Of a stretch of DNA of 64,000 bases, positions 7,016 to 16,293 are shown piece by piece. The stretch comes from Gemmatimonadota bacterium (GTDB lineage: Bacteria; Gemmatimonadota; Gemmatimonadetes; Gemmatimonadales; Gemmatimonadaceae): assembly GCA_028287235.1 (NCBI GenBank), contig JAQBQB010000030.1, forward strand, positions 310,001 through 374,000, in the 5' to 3' direction. The notes below the pieces were generated by a model, which searched no databases, had not been told where the DNA came from, and worked only from the letters and a program-made list of their open reading frames with translations. Numbering within the stretch: position 1 is the first letter of the stretch; each line of letters begins with the position of its first letter. The translations under genes and the position numbers were made by a program.

Positions 7016-10000
7016 TCAGGGAAGGGTGCTGCCGAGTCGTCCTGGGGTGCAGCTCGTCATGTTGAACCCGCCCACGAGCAGGCTGTTGGGCAGGCCGGCA
7101 ATTATCGACCCGAGTTGGCACGTGCCCCGAACGGTCAGTGTTCCCGTCCCGGTCGTCGTCGATCCATTGTAGAAGTTGACTGGCTGGAGGTCCAGCGTTC
7201 CAGTCACGGTTGTCGTCGCGCCGTTTTGGAACTCCGACAACCCGTCGACGGTCAGGGTTCTTGCGGACCCGACCGACAGCGTCCCCTTCTGTTCGAGTGC
7301 GCCGGTGACGTGGACGCCCGTCGATATTTGCACACCGGACGACGACGTATTGAGGATGTCGAGGTTCGCGAAACGCGAGCTCGCCGATCCGTCGTGGTCA
7401 AATCTCACGTCCTGGCCGGACGTACCGTTCAGCTGCACGAGGAATCCGCTCGTCGGTGCAAACGAAGTCGTCGCCGACCCTTCCTCGATGAAGTCGCCAG
7501 CGACCTTCAGCGTGCCGGCCTGAAGGTGTCCAGCCAACGACCCGCCTCGGAAGCGCGCAAGGTCGCCCACGATGAGCTGGCCACTCGAGCTCGACATGTC
7601 CAAAGTTCCGTCGACTACGAGACTGTCAAGGAGCGTCAGCGTGCGAGTTCCGATGGTGAGGGAGGCACCGCTTGCGATGGCCAGACCGCCGCTCACGGTC
7701 GGGCTCGAGCTGAGTGTGACGTTGGTGCCCGACAGCTTCGTGAGGTTCGGCGCCTTGCCGGCCGTGGTGTTGGCCAGGTTGGGGAAGGTGTTGCTCGTGA
7801 CCTCGAGCGTGTCCAGGCCGCCGAGGTCGGTCGTGCCGAACGCCGTCACGGTTCCGTCGACGATCAGCCGCTTACGGCTTCCGGTGAACGTCGCGCTCGT
7901 CCCGCTCGTCCCGAGCACGAAATTGTTCTTCACCTCGACGACCGACGCGATCGCTGTTCCGTCGGTGGAGCGGTTCGTGACGGTCAGATCGTAGAAGTGC
8001 GAGGTCGTTGGATTGGCGAAGGTCACGGTTTGCGCGGCTGCGCCCGTCAGCGTCGTGATGTGCGACCCGCTCGCCACGAACGCGCTCGAGCTCACCGTGC
8101 TGGCCTGCGTGAAGTCGCCGCCGATGTCGAGCGTTCCGGCCGATAGCGTGCTCGCCGGCAGGTCCGTCGCCGCGCCGCTGAACGACGCGGATCCCGTTAC
8201 CGTGACTCTGCTCGACGAGCTTTGCATCACCAGCCGCCCGTTCGTGCCGGTCACGGTCAGGTTCCGGCCCACGGTCAACGTCTGAGTGCTCACGTCGACG
8301 TTGCAATTGGAAATCGACACGTTGCCGCTCGTCGCCGGCGTCGACTTCACCACATTCACCGATCCGTTGAGCGTGTAGGAGCACGTATTCGTACCATCGC
8401 CGAACGTGAGTGCCACGGACGAGAACGTGCCTCGAACCGTGCCGGTCGTGCCAGTCGCCTTGACCGTGCCGTTGCTCACGGTTCCCGCGTCCACCGTTCC
8501 AGCCACGGTGAGCGTGTTCGAGCTTCCGACGTCGAACGACCCGCCGGACTCCATGGTAAAGCTGGCGACTGTCTTGTCGCTCCGCATCTCCGGCGAGTTG
8601 AGCATGAACCGCGGAATGAAAACCGCGCTGCTCGACAAGGGCGCGCTTCCGCCGATCCAGTTGGTCCCCGTCGCGAAGTCATCGTTGGTGATACCCGACC
8701 ACACTACCGCGCCCGACGGCGCGGCCACGACTCGGAAATCGAATGGCGATCCTGTCAGTGACCCCGACGCCACGGCGTGAATCACACACGATCCCGCGGA
8801 CGAGGGAAGAGTGAGCGTGGTGGCGGACAGCGTCGCGGCGCCGTTGGCGTCGATCGACACCGGTTGACCCGATACGCCGCAGGAGCCGCTTGTCACGCTG
8901 AACGTCACCGTGTTCGTCGCATTCGGCACAATGTTGCTCGAGGCATCCCGAACGCGAACGCTTGGGTAGTTGCTGCTCAAGGCATTCCCCACGGTCGCGC
9001 TCACCGCCAGCGCCGACGCCGCCTCGGCTGTCGTGGCCGAGCTCACGCCGAGCGTGATGTCGCGCGTTATGGCCGTGATCGTGTTCGCAGTGGTCGAAGT
9101 CACGGCGAAGGTGAGCCGTGCGGCCAGGCCGGCGGTGCCGCTCACGGCAAGGTTCGTGAACGTCGCCAGCCCGTTTCCATCCGTGGTCGCCGTGGCGGTT
9201 CCGCTGAACGACGCGCCGGTGACGCCCGGCGCCGGAGCGACGGTGGCCGTTATCACGACGCCGGACCGCTTCACCGCGTGCGAGCTTGCGTCGAGCAGCT
9301 GAATTGCCGGCTGGGGCGACAGTGCGATGCCGCTTGTCTGCGACGATGAAGGAGTCGCCGAGAACGTCATGCTGTGCGCGTCGGCGGCGGTCGCCGTGAA
9401 GGTCACAGTCCGTTCAGTGCCGTTGATCGTGGCCTTCGCGACCAGGGAGTTCGCCCCTTCGGTCGATCCGAGCGTCCACGTAGCGTCGATGTAGCCATTC
9501 GCGTTCGTCGTCGCCGCCGCCGGAACTACGGATCCTGCGCCCGGCGACGCCGTGAAGGTGATCGAGACGCCGGATGTCGCCACATCATTACCCGAGGTGT
9601 CTGCCAGCTGAGCACGAGCCGCAGTCGGCAGGGCTGCGCTGATAGCTCCGGTCTGACCATCACCAGCTCCGATCTTGAGCGCATAGGCTGTCCCCGCCGT
9701 GAGGCTGACGTCCGATGTGCTGACGCTGACGCTCGAGCTATTGTCCGCAAAACGCAGCGCAAAGCTCTGAACGGTTCCCACCGCGCGCATGCCGCTGAAC
9801 GTGGCGACGCCGGCGGAATTCGTCGTTGCCGTGATCGAGGTGTTCGTTCCAACGAGCAGCGCCGGGACGCTCGTCCCGTTCGATCCATGCACCGCCGTCG
9901 CCGTGATCACGACGCCGGCGCGCTGGACGTTCGTCGCTCCACTCCTCAACTGGACCGTGACGTCGGGGATGACGGAATTATTCTGAAGTGTCGTCGGCGC

Positions 10001-13000
10001 ATTCGAGAGGAGCAGTGCGTCGAACGACGACGAGCTTCCGACCACGATCGTTCCGTTCACCGACCGATAGCTCGGATGCGCCGAGCTCGAGGCGCTCACC
10101 GTGTACGTGCCCGCCGCGCTGAACAAGAGCGACGTGAACGACGCGAGCCCGGTGCCGCTTACGACGGTCCCCGTGCCGCCCGTCAGCGTTCCGCCAGTGG
10201 GGCCCGACACCACGGCGAGCGTGATCGGATCCGTGCCCCCGGTGACGATGTTGCCGATCGAATCGGTGACCGCAACGGTCGCGGTGGTATTGGCCCCGGC
10301 CAGTGCCGTGGTCGGAACGCTGACGAACCGCAGCTGCTCCGCCGGCGCCGGGGCGACGACCAGCGTGGCGGTGCGCGGCGAGCCGGCAAGGGCCGGATTG
10401 GTCGTGGCCGTAATCGTATACGTTCCCGCTGTCCGCACCGTCCCGACGAGCGCGATCAACCCCAGCGATCCGCTGCCGGGCGTGATGGTAAACGGCACCG
10501 GGCCGGTCGCCGCCAAGGTCACCGACACGCCCGACACCGGAAGCCCGTTCGCGTCCGTTATCTTGATGAACGGTGCTGCCACCGCCGGAATGCCCGCCGT
10601 CGCGTTCACGACGATGCTCTGGCTCGTCGGAATCACCGTCGTCGCGTCGTTGGCGACAATCGTCATCGTCGTCGCCGTGCCCTGCGCCACGGCGATCGCC
10701 GTCGACACCACATCCGTGACACCGGTGGTCGACGAGGTGAAGTCGAGCGTGATGTTGCCCGTCCCCGTCACCGCCAGACCGGAGAACGTCGCTACGCCCG
10801 TCGTCGCATTGACCGCCGCCGTGTTGAGTGACGCGGACCCCGAGCTCGGAGTCGCCGTGATCGTCATCGCACTCGTCGGCGCGGCATTTCCGAACTGGTC
10901 TTGAACCTGAATCACCGGCTGCCGCGGCAGCGCGCTACCGCTCGTTCCCGCCTCGGCCGGTTGCGTCGTGATGCCAAGTTTGGCCGCGGCCCCAGCCAGC
11001 GCTGTCGCGTGAATCGTCACGCTTCCAATCCCCGTCGACGATGCGACGATCGACTGCGCTCCCGTCGTCGTGCCCAGCGTCCATGACGTCAGCCGCGCGA
11101 TGCCTTGCACGTCGGTCGTCACTGCGCTTGCCGGAGCGATTGTTCCACTCCCGGTCGCGGGCGTGAACGTCACCGACAACCCGGCGATCGGGTTGTTGTT
11201 CGCATCGACGATCTTGACCGACGGTACGATTGCCACCGCCGTATTGACTGTCGCGGTCTGGTTGTCGCCTGTGACGGACACAGTCGCAGCGACGCCCGCG
11301 CTCACCGCAAACGCCGCGCTGCTGAACGTCGACGTGATACCCGTCGTGCTTGCGACGAGCGTGTAGCCTGTCCCCGCCCTGTCGATCTTGAGATCATCGA
11401 ACGTAACGATGCCACCCACGGCTGCCTTCGTCTTCGTGCCGGAGAGGACCGCACCCGTCGCACCTCCCGCCAGCGCCACAGTGAGTTGATTGGTGCTCGA
11501 CACGACGTTGCCGTTCGCGTCAACGAGCGCCATCTGTACCGGGGCGATGGCGCTCGCCGCCACGGAGCTCGTCGGTTGGATTCTCCACACGATCGCCGCC
11601 ACCGCGCCGGCCTGCGCCGTCGCATGAATCGTTACGCTGGCGATTCCGGTCGACGACACCACGAGCGACTGCGCCCCGGCCACCGTGCCCAACGTCCACG
11701 AGGTCAACGCCGCCACACCCTGAGCGTCCGTCGTCACGGCGCCAGTCGGCGCAACACTTCCGCTGCCGCTCGCCGGAGCGAACGTCACCGAGAGCCCGGC
11801 GATCGGATTGTTGTTCGCGTCGACGATCTTGACTTGCGGCGCGACCGCTACCGCGGTGCCGGCCGTCGCGGTTTGATTGTCGCCGGTGACGGACACGTTC
11901 GCCGCCGCGCCGGCGGTCACGGCAAACGCGGTGCTCGCGTACGTCGTCGTAATCCCAGCCGTACTCGCGACGAGCGTGTAGCCTGTCCCCGCTCTGTCGA
12001 TCTTGAGATCGTCGAAGGTTGCAATGCCGCCGACGGACGCTTTCGCCTTCGTGCCGGAGAGCACGGCACCGGTCGCGCCACCCGCGAGCGCCACCGTGAT
12101 CTGGTTGCCCACCGAAACAACGTTGTTGTTCACGTCGACGATCGAGACCTGCGCGGCCGGCGTCATCGTGCTCGCGGCAACGCTGTTCGTCGGCTGCACG
12201 CGCCAGATGAGCGCCGCCGCGGTTCCAGGCAACGCCGTCGCGGCGAAGCTCACCGAGCGTCCACCGGTTATCGCTGCCGACACTGACGCTGAACCGGCGA
12301 CGCGCCCAAGCGTGAGTGAGTTCGAGGAGTTGCCGCTCGCGTCGCTGGTGGTTGTCGCCGATGCCACGCTTCCGCCTACCGCCACCCACGTCACCGTCGC
12401 GCCGGGCGCGGGATTGCCCGCGTCGTCGGTCACCTTCACGACGAGCGGCGCGGCGAGCGCCGCACCGGCCGTTCCGGTCTGTCCTCCACCCGACACGACC
12501 GCAATGATGCTCGGCGAACCGGCGATGGCGTTGAGCGGGAAGCTCGCCACGCTGGTCACACCGCTGACCGACGCCGACACGCCTTCCGGTCCCACGACCG
12601 AACCGAGCGTGTAGCTCACGCTCGCCGTACCGTCGGTGCCGGTGACGGTACTCGTTGCACCGAGGCTGCCGGTTCCCGCCGTTCTCACCCAGCTCACGGC
12701 GACGCCCGCCACCGGATTGCCCAGCGCGTCGGCGACTTTCGCGACGAGCGGCGTGCGCAGCGCGTGGCGCACGGTGTCGCTCTGTCCCGCGCCCGACACC
12801 GCGGTGATCGCCGCCGGATCGCCGGCCGTCGCGGTGGCGGGGATCGCGACGCTGAACGCGCCAGACGACGCGACGAAGCTCTGCGGCCCGACGACCGTGC
12901 CCAGCTTGAGCGTCGTCGCTGCGTTGCCCGAGCCATCGGTCGTCACGCTCGAGGCGCCGACGGAGCCGCCGGTCGGCGCACCGAAGTTCACCGTCGCTCC

Positions 13001-13843
13001 AGGTACGCCGAGGCCGTCGGAGGCGACGAGCCGCACCACGGCGGATGCGGCGAGGGAGGTGGTCACCTTTCCCGTCTGACCGCCACCGCTCACGAGACTC
13101 ATGCTCGCCGCGGGGAGCGAGATCGTCGCCGAGGCATTGTCGGTGACGTTGCCCGGCGTGACGGCGGTGACGGTGACCGAACCGCGCCGACCCGTGGGTT
13201 GCAGCGCGCCCGTGGGGGAGATCGTCGCGATCGATGGATCGGACGTCGACCAGGCCACCGGCACGGTGGGAACCACAGCGCCCGACGCGTCGAAGGCGGT
13301 GTAACCGAACGTCCCGCCGTTCGGCGCGATGAGCCCCATCACTTTCGGCACCACCGCGATGCGTGTGACGTTGGAGCCAGGGCCGACGTAGTCGATGGTG
13401 ATCGGCTGCGGCGGCGGCGCCGGTTGATTGGGGGCGTGCGCCTGCACTCTGCCCTCGCCGTGGAACACGCGGCCCGTGGGATTCGTGTAGTCGATGGCCG
13501 TGTTGAACGTCTCCGTCTCTGCGTGCACGTCGACCGTGAGGTCGAGGGAGACGTCGGACGATCCGGGCGCGAACACGATCGTCGTGTCCTTCACCGTATC
13601 GGCCACCGGCCGCACGATGACGACGCGGACGTGGTCGAAGTTCAAGTTGGGGAATACCGTGCGCTGCGCGAAGGTGGCGAGCGCCGACTTCGAGAACACC
13701 GGCTCGAACGCGACGCGTCCGCGCGCGCCGTTGGACGGCGCCTCCGCGGTCGAATGGCGCAGCGGACCCGTCGGCGCGTCAGAGCACGTGGCGACGCCGA
13801 CAGCCAGGACGAGCGTCGCAACGGAGCGATACGGGATGCGCAT
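7016..13843 (-). CDS. Giant secreted lipoprotein with bacterial Ig-like (Big_1/invasin-type) repeats
   Basis: A 2275-residue protein, very rich in Ser, Thr, Ala, Gly and Val and almost free of Cys and Trp. The N-terminus (MRIPYRSVATLVLAVGVATC) resembles a lipoprotein signal with Cys at 20, though Thr at position -1 is atypical. Residues about 150-1700 are a chain of Ig-like modules of the intimin/invasin type, each with a VSGGGQTG/VTGDNQTA start, a DANGNPVAG strand and a SWTLGTVAGAQS strand. From about residue 1714 (VVWSGITNDDFATGTNW) the fold changes to repetitive short strands like a beta-helix passenger. No autotransporter barrel or LPXTG anchor is visible at the C-terminus. A role in adhesion or cell-surface structure is inference. 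Confidence 0.85.
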   Translation of the reverse strand: MRIPYRSVATLVLAVGVATCSDAPTGPLRHSTAEAPSNGARGRVAFEPVFSKSALATFAQRTVFPNLNFDHVRVVIVRPVADTVKDTTIVFAPGSSDVSLDLTVDVHAETETFNTAIDYTNPTGRVFHGEGRVQAHAPNQPAPPPQPITIDYVGPGSNVTRIAVVPKVMGLIAPNGGTFGYTAFDASGAVVPTVPVAWSTSDPSIATISPTGALQPTGRRGSVTVTAVTPGNVTDNASATISLPAASMSLVSGGGQTGKVTTSLAASAVVRLVASDGLGVPGATVNFGAPTGGSVGASSVTTDGSGNAATTLKLGTVVGPQSFVASSGAFSVAIPATATAGDPAAITAVSGAGQSDTVRHALRTPLVAKVADALGNPVAGVAVSWVRTAGTGSLGATSTVTGTDGTASVSYTLGSVVGPEGVSASVSGVTSVASFPLNAIAGSPSIIAVVSGGGQTGTAGAALAAPLVVKVTDDAGNPAPGATVTWVAVGGSVASATTTSDASGNSSNSLTLGRVAGSASVSAAITGGRSVSFAATALPGTAAALIWRVQPTNSVAASTMTPAAQVSIVDVNNNVVSVGNQITVALAGGATGAVLSGTKAKASVGGIATFDDLKIDRAGTGYTLVASTAGITTTYASTAFAVTAGAAANVSVTGDNQTATAGTAVAVAPQVKIVDANNNPIAGLSVTFAPASGSGSVAPTGAVTTDAQGVAALTSWTLGTVAGAQSLVVSSTGIASVTIHATAQAGAVAAIVWRIQPTSSVAASAIAPVQMALVDANGNVVSSTNQLTVALAGGATGAVLSGTKTKAAVGGIVTFDDLKIDRAGTGYTLVASTTGITSTFSSAAFAVSAGVAATVSVTGDNQTATVNTAVAIVPSVKIVDANNNPIAGLSVTFTPATGSGTIAPASAVTTDVQGIARLTSWTLGTTTGAQSIVASSTGIGSVTIHATALAGAAAKLGITTQPAEAGTSGSALPRQPVIQVQDQFGNAAPTSAMTITATPSSGSASLNTAAVNATTGVATFSGLAVTGTGNITLDFTSSTTGVTDVVSTAIAVAQGTATTMTIVANDATTVIPTSQSIVVNATAGIPAVAAPFIKITDANGLPVSGVSVTLAATGPVPFTITPGSGSLGLIALVGTVRTAGTYTITATTNPALAGSPRTATLVVAPAPAEQLRFVSVPTTALAGANTTATVAVTDSIGNIVTGGTDPITLAVVSGPTGGTLTGGTGTVVSGTGLASFTSLLFSAAGTYTVSASSSAHPSYRSVNGTIVVGSSSSFDALLLSNAPTTLQNNSVIPDVTVQLRSGATNVQRAGVVITATAVHGSNGTSVPALLVGTNTSITATTNSAGVATFSGMRAVGTVQSFALRFADNSSSVSVSTSDVSLTAGTAYALKIGAGDGQTGAISAALPTAARAQLADTSGNDVATSGVSITFTASPGAGSVVPAAATTNANGYIDATWTLGSTEGANSLVAKATINGTERTVTFTATAADAHSMTFSATPSSSQTSGIALSPQPAIQLLDASSHAVKRSGVVITATVAPAPGVTGASFSGTATATTDGNGLATFTNLAVSGTAGLAARLTFAVTSTTANTITAITRDITLGVSSATTAEAASALAVSATVGNALSSNYPSVRVRDASSNIVPNATNTVTFSVTSGSCGVSGQPVSIDANGAATLSATTLTLPSSAGSCVIHAVASGSLTGSPFDFRVVAAPSGAVVWSGITNDDFATGTNWIGGSAPLSSSAVFIPRFMLNSPEMRSDKTVASFTMESGGSFDVGSSNTLTVAGTVDAGTVSNGTVKATGTTGTVRGTFSSVALTFGDGTNTCSYTLNGSVNVVKSTPATSGNVSISNCNVDVSTQTLTVGRNLTVTGTNGRLVMQSSSSRVTVTGSASFSGAATDLPASTLSAGTLDIGGDFTQASTVSSSAFVASGSHITTLTGAAAQTVTFANPTTSHFYDLTVTNRSTDGTAIASVVEVKNNFVLGTSGTSATFTGSRKRLIVDGTVTAFGTTDLGGLDTLEVTSNTFPNLANTTAGKAPNLTKLSGTNVTLSSSPTVSGGLAIASGASLTIGTRTLTLLDSLVVDGTLDMSSSSGQLIVGDLARFRGGSLAGHLQAGTLKVAGDFIEEGSATTSFAPTSGFLVQLNGTSGQDVRFDHDGSASSRFANLDILNTSSSGVQISTGVHVTGALEQKGTLSVGSARTLTVDGLSEFQNGATTTVTGTLDLQPVNFYNGSTTTGTGTLTVRGTCQLGSIIAGLPNSLLVGGFNMTSCTPGRLGSTLP
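10993..12222 (-). repeat. Two near-identical 615-bp tandem units inside the Ig-repeat gene
   Basis: Two adjacent units of exactly 615 bp (205 codons; about residues 541-745 and 746-950) share long stretches, for example ATGAVLSGTK and FDDLKIDRAGTGYTLVAS in both. Corresponding landmarks lie at 11352 and 11967, and at 11572 and 12187. Neighbouring Ig modules are much more diverged, so this duplication is recent relative to the rest of the gene. Confidence 0.8.
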
Positions 13844-13889
13844 TCAGACGGCGTGGAAGGCGTGCGGCGATCTCGCGGGACGCCTCACC

Positions 13890-13980
13890 CCGGTAGCCGG
13901 TGAAACGTTTGTTTCAGAGTTTCTGGGGCGGGTGATATTGTGCGCTCCGGCACCCGGTGTGTCAACGGTCCGGCTACCGG
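13890..13980. promoter_or_regulatory. Inverted repeat bracketing the promoter (candidate operator pair)
   Basis: CCGGTAGCCGG at 13890-13900 and CCGGCTACCGG at 13970-13980 are perfect reverse complements, one downstream and one upstream of the promoter, 69 bp apart. A smaller palindrome GAAAC-GTTT-GTTTC lies at 13902-13915 just downstream of the predicted start point. The geometry fits a repressor binding at two sites. No regulator gene is identified. Confidence 0.4.
13937..13965 (-). promoter_or_regulatory. Sigma-70-type promoter for the Ig-repeat gene
   Basis: On the minus strand a perfect -35 TTGACA (13960-13965) is separated by exactly 17 bp from a -10-like CACAAT (13937-13942). Transcription would start near 13930, giving an untranslated leader of about 87 nt before the ATG at 13843. 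Confidence 0.6.
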
Positions 13981-14117
13981 AGCGCGAGGGATTCGCCCGA
14001 TAAAAGGGTCAGTCCAGGCTGACAGTTTGTGCGCGAAGTCGTCATTGGGTCAACCAACTGGATCACAACAACCATGTGACCGGCGTCACAAGACGATTCG
14101 GCCATCCATAAGACACT

Positions 14118-14145
14118 GCGGGCCCAGCAGTTACGCTGGGCCCGC
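14118..14145 (-). terminator. Terminator hairpin of the E1 dehydrogenase gene
   Basis: GCGGGCCCAGC (14118-14128) pairs perfectly with GCTGGGCCCGC (14135-14145) around a 6-nt loop, 25 bp after the stop of the minus-strand dehydrogenase gene. The minus strand past the stem reads AGTGTCTTATGG, with only a weak T content. Confidence 0.65.
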
Positions 14146-14169
14146 CATGTCACAAACGTTTGAATCGGT

Positions 14170-16278
14170 CTAGAACCGGACGATCTCCTCGCATGCCCGC
14201 TTGATGTCGTCGATCTGCGGCAGGATCGCATCCTCCAGGCGGGGCGCATATCCGACGAACGTGTCGGTCGACGCCACCCGTTTCACCGGGGCGTCCAGCC
14301 ACGCGAAGCAGTCGTCGGCGATACGCGCCGCGATCTCGGCGCCGTAGCCCCACGACATCGAATCCTCGTACAGCACGATCGCGCGGTTGGTCTTCTTCAC
14401 CGACTCGTACACCGCGTCCTGATCCCAGGGCGACAGCGTGCGCAGGTCGATGACCTCCGCCGAGAGCCCGGTTTCGGCGAGCTGGTTGGCCGCCGCGAAC
14501 GCACGCTGCACCGTGGCGCCGTAGGTCACGATCGTCACGTCCGTGCCCTCGCGCACCACCTTCGCCTTGCCGAACGGAATCATGAAGTTCGGCCCCGGAT
14601 ACGCCGCCTTGTTGTAGGTCTGGCGGTAGAGGTGCTTGTGCTCGAGGAAGATCACCGGATCCTCGCAGCGAATGGCCGTGCGGAGCAGCCCGTTCGCGTC
14701 GAGCGCCGTAGCCGGGCAGACCACGCGCAGTCCCGGCGTGTGCGTGAACAGCGACGCGCCCGTCTGCGAGTGATAGATCGCGCCGCGGATGTAACCGCCG
14801 TACGTGACGCGAATGACCACCGGCGACGCGAAGTCGCCGTTCGAGCGCCAGCGCATGGTCGCGAGCTCGTCGCGAATCTGCATGTACGCGGGCCAGATGT
14901 AGTCGAAGAACTGAATTTCGACGACCGGCTTGAAGCCGCGCAGCGCGAGTCCGATCGCACGGCCGGCGATCGTCGCCTCGGCGAGCGGCGTGTTGAATAC
15001 GCGATTGCCGCCGAACTCCTTCTGGAGGCCCCAGGTGACCTTGAACACGCCGCCCTTGCCCTTGACCTTGGGCAGATTCTCCTCGCGGCTCGCGTCGGCC
15101 ACGTCTTCACCGAACACGAGGATTTTCTGATCGCGCCGCATCTCGTCCTTCATGCAGGCGTTGATCAGATCGACCATGGTCGTTTCGTTGCCCGAGAACT
15201 GCGGGTCGTCTTCCGTGTCGAACTGTTCGCTCGTGGGATCGACGTCGGGCGAATAGACGTTGTCATAGATCGTCTCGGGCCCCGGCTGCTCGGCCGCGAG
15301 CGCGACGTCGGTGGCGGCGATGAGCTCGGCCTCCACGTCTTCCTGGATCTTCGCGAGCTCCGCGTCGGTCGCGTAGCCCTCGGCCACGAGCCACTCCGGG
15401 AACTGCGTGATCGGATCGCGCGCCGCGTCGGCGGCGAGCTCCTCGGGCGGACGGTAGTGCGCCTCCGTGTCCGACAGCGAGTGCGAGTACGGACGAATGA
15501 CGTGCGCGTGCACGAGCGCCGGACCCTTGCGCTTGCGCGCATGGTCGACCGCGCGCTGCATGGCGCCGTAGCTCGCGATCAGGTCGCAGCCGTCGACTTC
15601 TTCGATGTAGAGATTCGGGAAGGACGCGACGAGCTTGGAGATGCTGCCGCCCGCCGTGTTCACCTCGACCGGCACCGAGATCGCGTAGCCGTTGTCCTCG
15701 ACGAGATAGACGACCGGCGTCTTGAGGTTGCAGGCGTTGTTCAACGATTCCCAGAACTCGCCTTCACTCGTGGTGCCGTCGCCCGTGGAGCAGAACACGA
15801 CTTCATCTTTCTCGAAGCCGTCTGATATGCCCAGGAGCTTGGCGCGCAACGACGCCTCCGCCGAGCCGACCGCTTGCAGGAACTGCGTTCCCGTGGGCGA
15901 CGACGACGAGACGATGTTGAGCTTTTTGTGTCCCCAGTGGCTCGGCATCTGCCGACCGCCGGAGTTCGGATCGTCGGCGGCGCCGACCGCGGAGAGGAGC
16001 ATCTCCTCGGCGGTCATACCCAGCGAGAGGCACAGCGCCCGATCGCGATAGTAGGAGTAGAACCAATCGTACGCCGGCTTCAACACGAAGCCGGCGGCGG
16101 TCAGAATTGCTTCGTGCCCGGCGCCCGAGATCTGGAAGAAGATCTTGTTCTGCGCCTTGAGCTGGATTTCCTTGTCGTCCACGCGGCGTGAAAGCAGCAT
16201 GGTACGGTATGCGCCAACGAGCTGTTCACGAGTAAGCCCAGCGGCATTCTTCCGCTCGGCACGTGTGGTAGTCGCCAT
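14170..16278 (-). CDS. 2-oxoacid dehydrogenase E1, alpha and beta subunits fused
   Basis: The 702-residue protein is a branched-chain/pyruvate-type dehydrogenase E1 with both subunits in one chain. Residues 1-340 are the E1-alpha thiamine-diphosphate half, with SGAGHEA and the cofactor motif [10 protein letters not shown]...[22 protein letters not shown] (from about residue 166). Residues about 370-702 are the E1-beta half ([58 protein letters not shown]). It decarboxylates a 2-oxoacid and passes the acyl group to E2 lipoamide. Fused forms are known for 2-oxoisovalerate-type enzymes. No E2 or E3 gene adjoins it; the transhydrogenase at 49567 is not E3. A GGAG site 6 nt before the ATG supports the start. 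Which oxoacid is used cannot be read from sequence. Confidence 0.93.
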   Translation of the reverse strand: MATTTRAERKNAAGLTREQLVGAYRTMLLSRRVDDKEIQLKAQNKIFFQISGAGHEAILTAAGFVLKPAYDWFYSYYRDRALCLSLGMTAEEMLLSAVGAADDPNSGGRQMPSHWGHKKLNIVSSSSPTGTQFLQAVGSAEASLRAKLLGISDGFEKDEVVFCSTGDGTTSEGEFWESLNNACNLKTPVVYLVEDNGYAISVPVEVNTAGGSISKLVASFPNLYIEEVDGCDLIASYGAMQRAVDHARKRKGPALVHAHVIRPYSHSLSDTEAHYRPPEELAADAARDPITQFPEWLVAEGYATDAELAKIQEDVEAELIAATDVALAAEQPGPETIYDNVYSPDVDPTSEQFDTEDDPQFSGNETTMVDLINACMKDEMRRDQKILVFGEDVADASREENLPKVKGKGGVFKVTWGLQKEFGGNRVFNTPLAEATIAGRAIGLALRGFKPVVEIQFFDYIWPAYMQIRDELATMRWRSNGDFASPVVIRVTYGGYIRGAIYHSQTGASLFTHTPGLRVVCPATALDANGLLRTAIRCEDPVIFLEHKHLYRQTYNKAAYPGPNFMIPFGKAKVVREGTDVTIVTYGATVQRAFAAANQLAETGLSAEVIDLRTLSPWDQDAVYESVKKTNRAIVLYEDSMSWGYGAEIAARIADDCFAWLDAPVKRVASTDTFVGYAPRLEDAILPQIDDIKRACEEIVRF

Positions 16279-16293
16279 GAGTCTCCGCGTGTG

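Larger units (their letters stand above)
13844..14169. other. Intergenic region upstream of the Ig-repeat gene
   Basis: This 326-bp gap holds, from left to right on the plus strand, an 11-bp arm CCGGTAGCCGG (13890-13900), a GAAAC/GTTTC palindrome (13902-13915), a minus-strand promoter (13937-13965), the matching arm CCGGCTACCGG (13970-13980), and the terminator hairpin of the dehydrogenase gene (14118-14145). The stretch 13981-14117 shows GTCAC/GTGAC half-sites but no gene I can support. Confidence 0.6.

Noticed and set aside
7001-12286. Several long plus-strand frames inside the Ig-repeat gene
   Set aside because: They are the reverse complement of repeated Thr/Ser/Val codons and give Arg/Pro-rich or Val/Thr-rich shadow products without domains.
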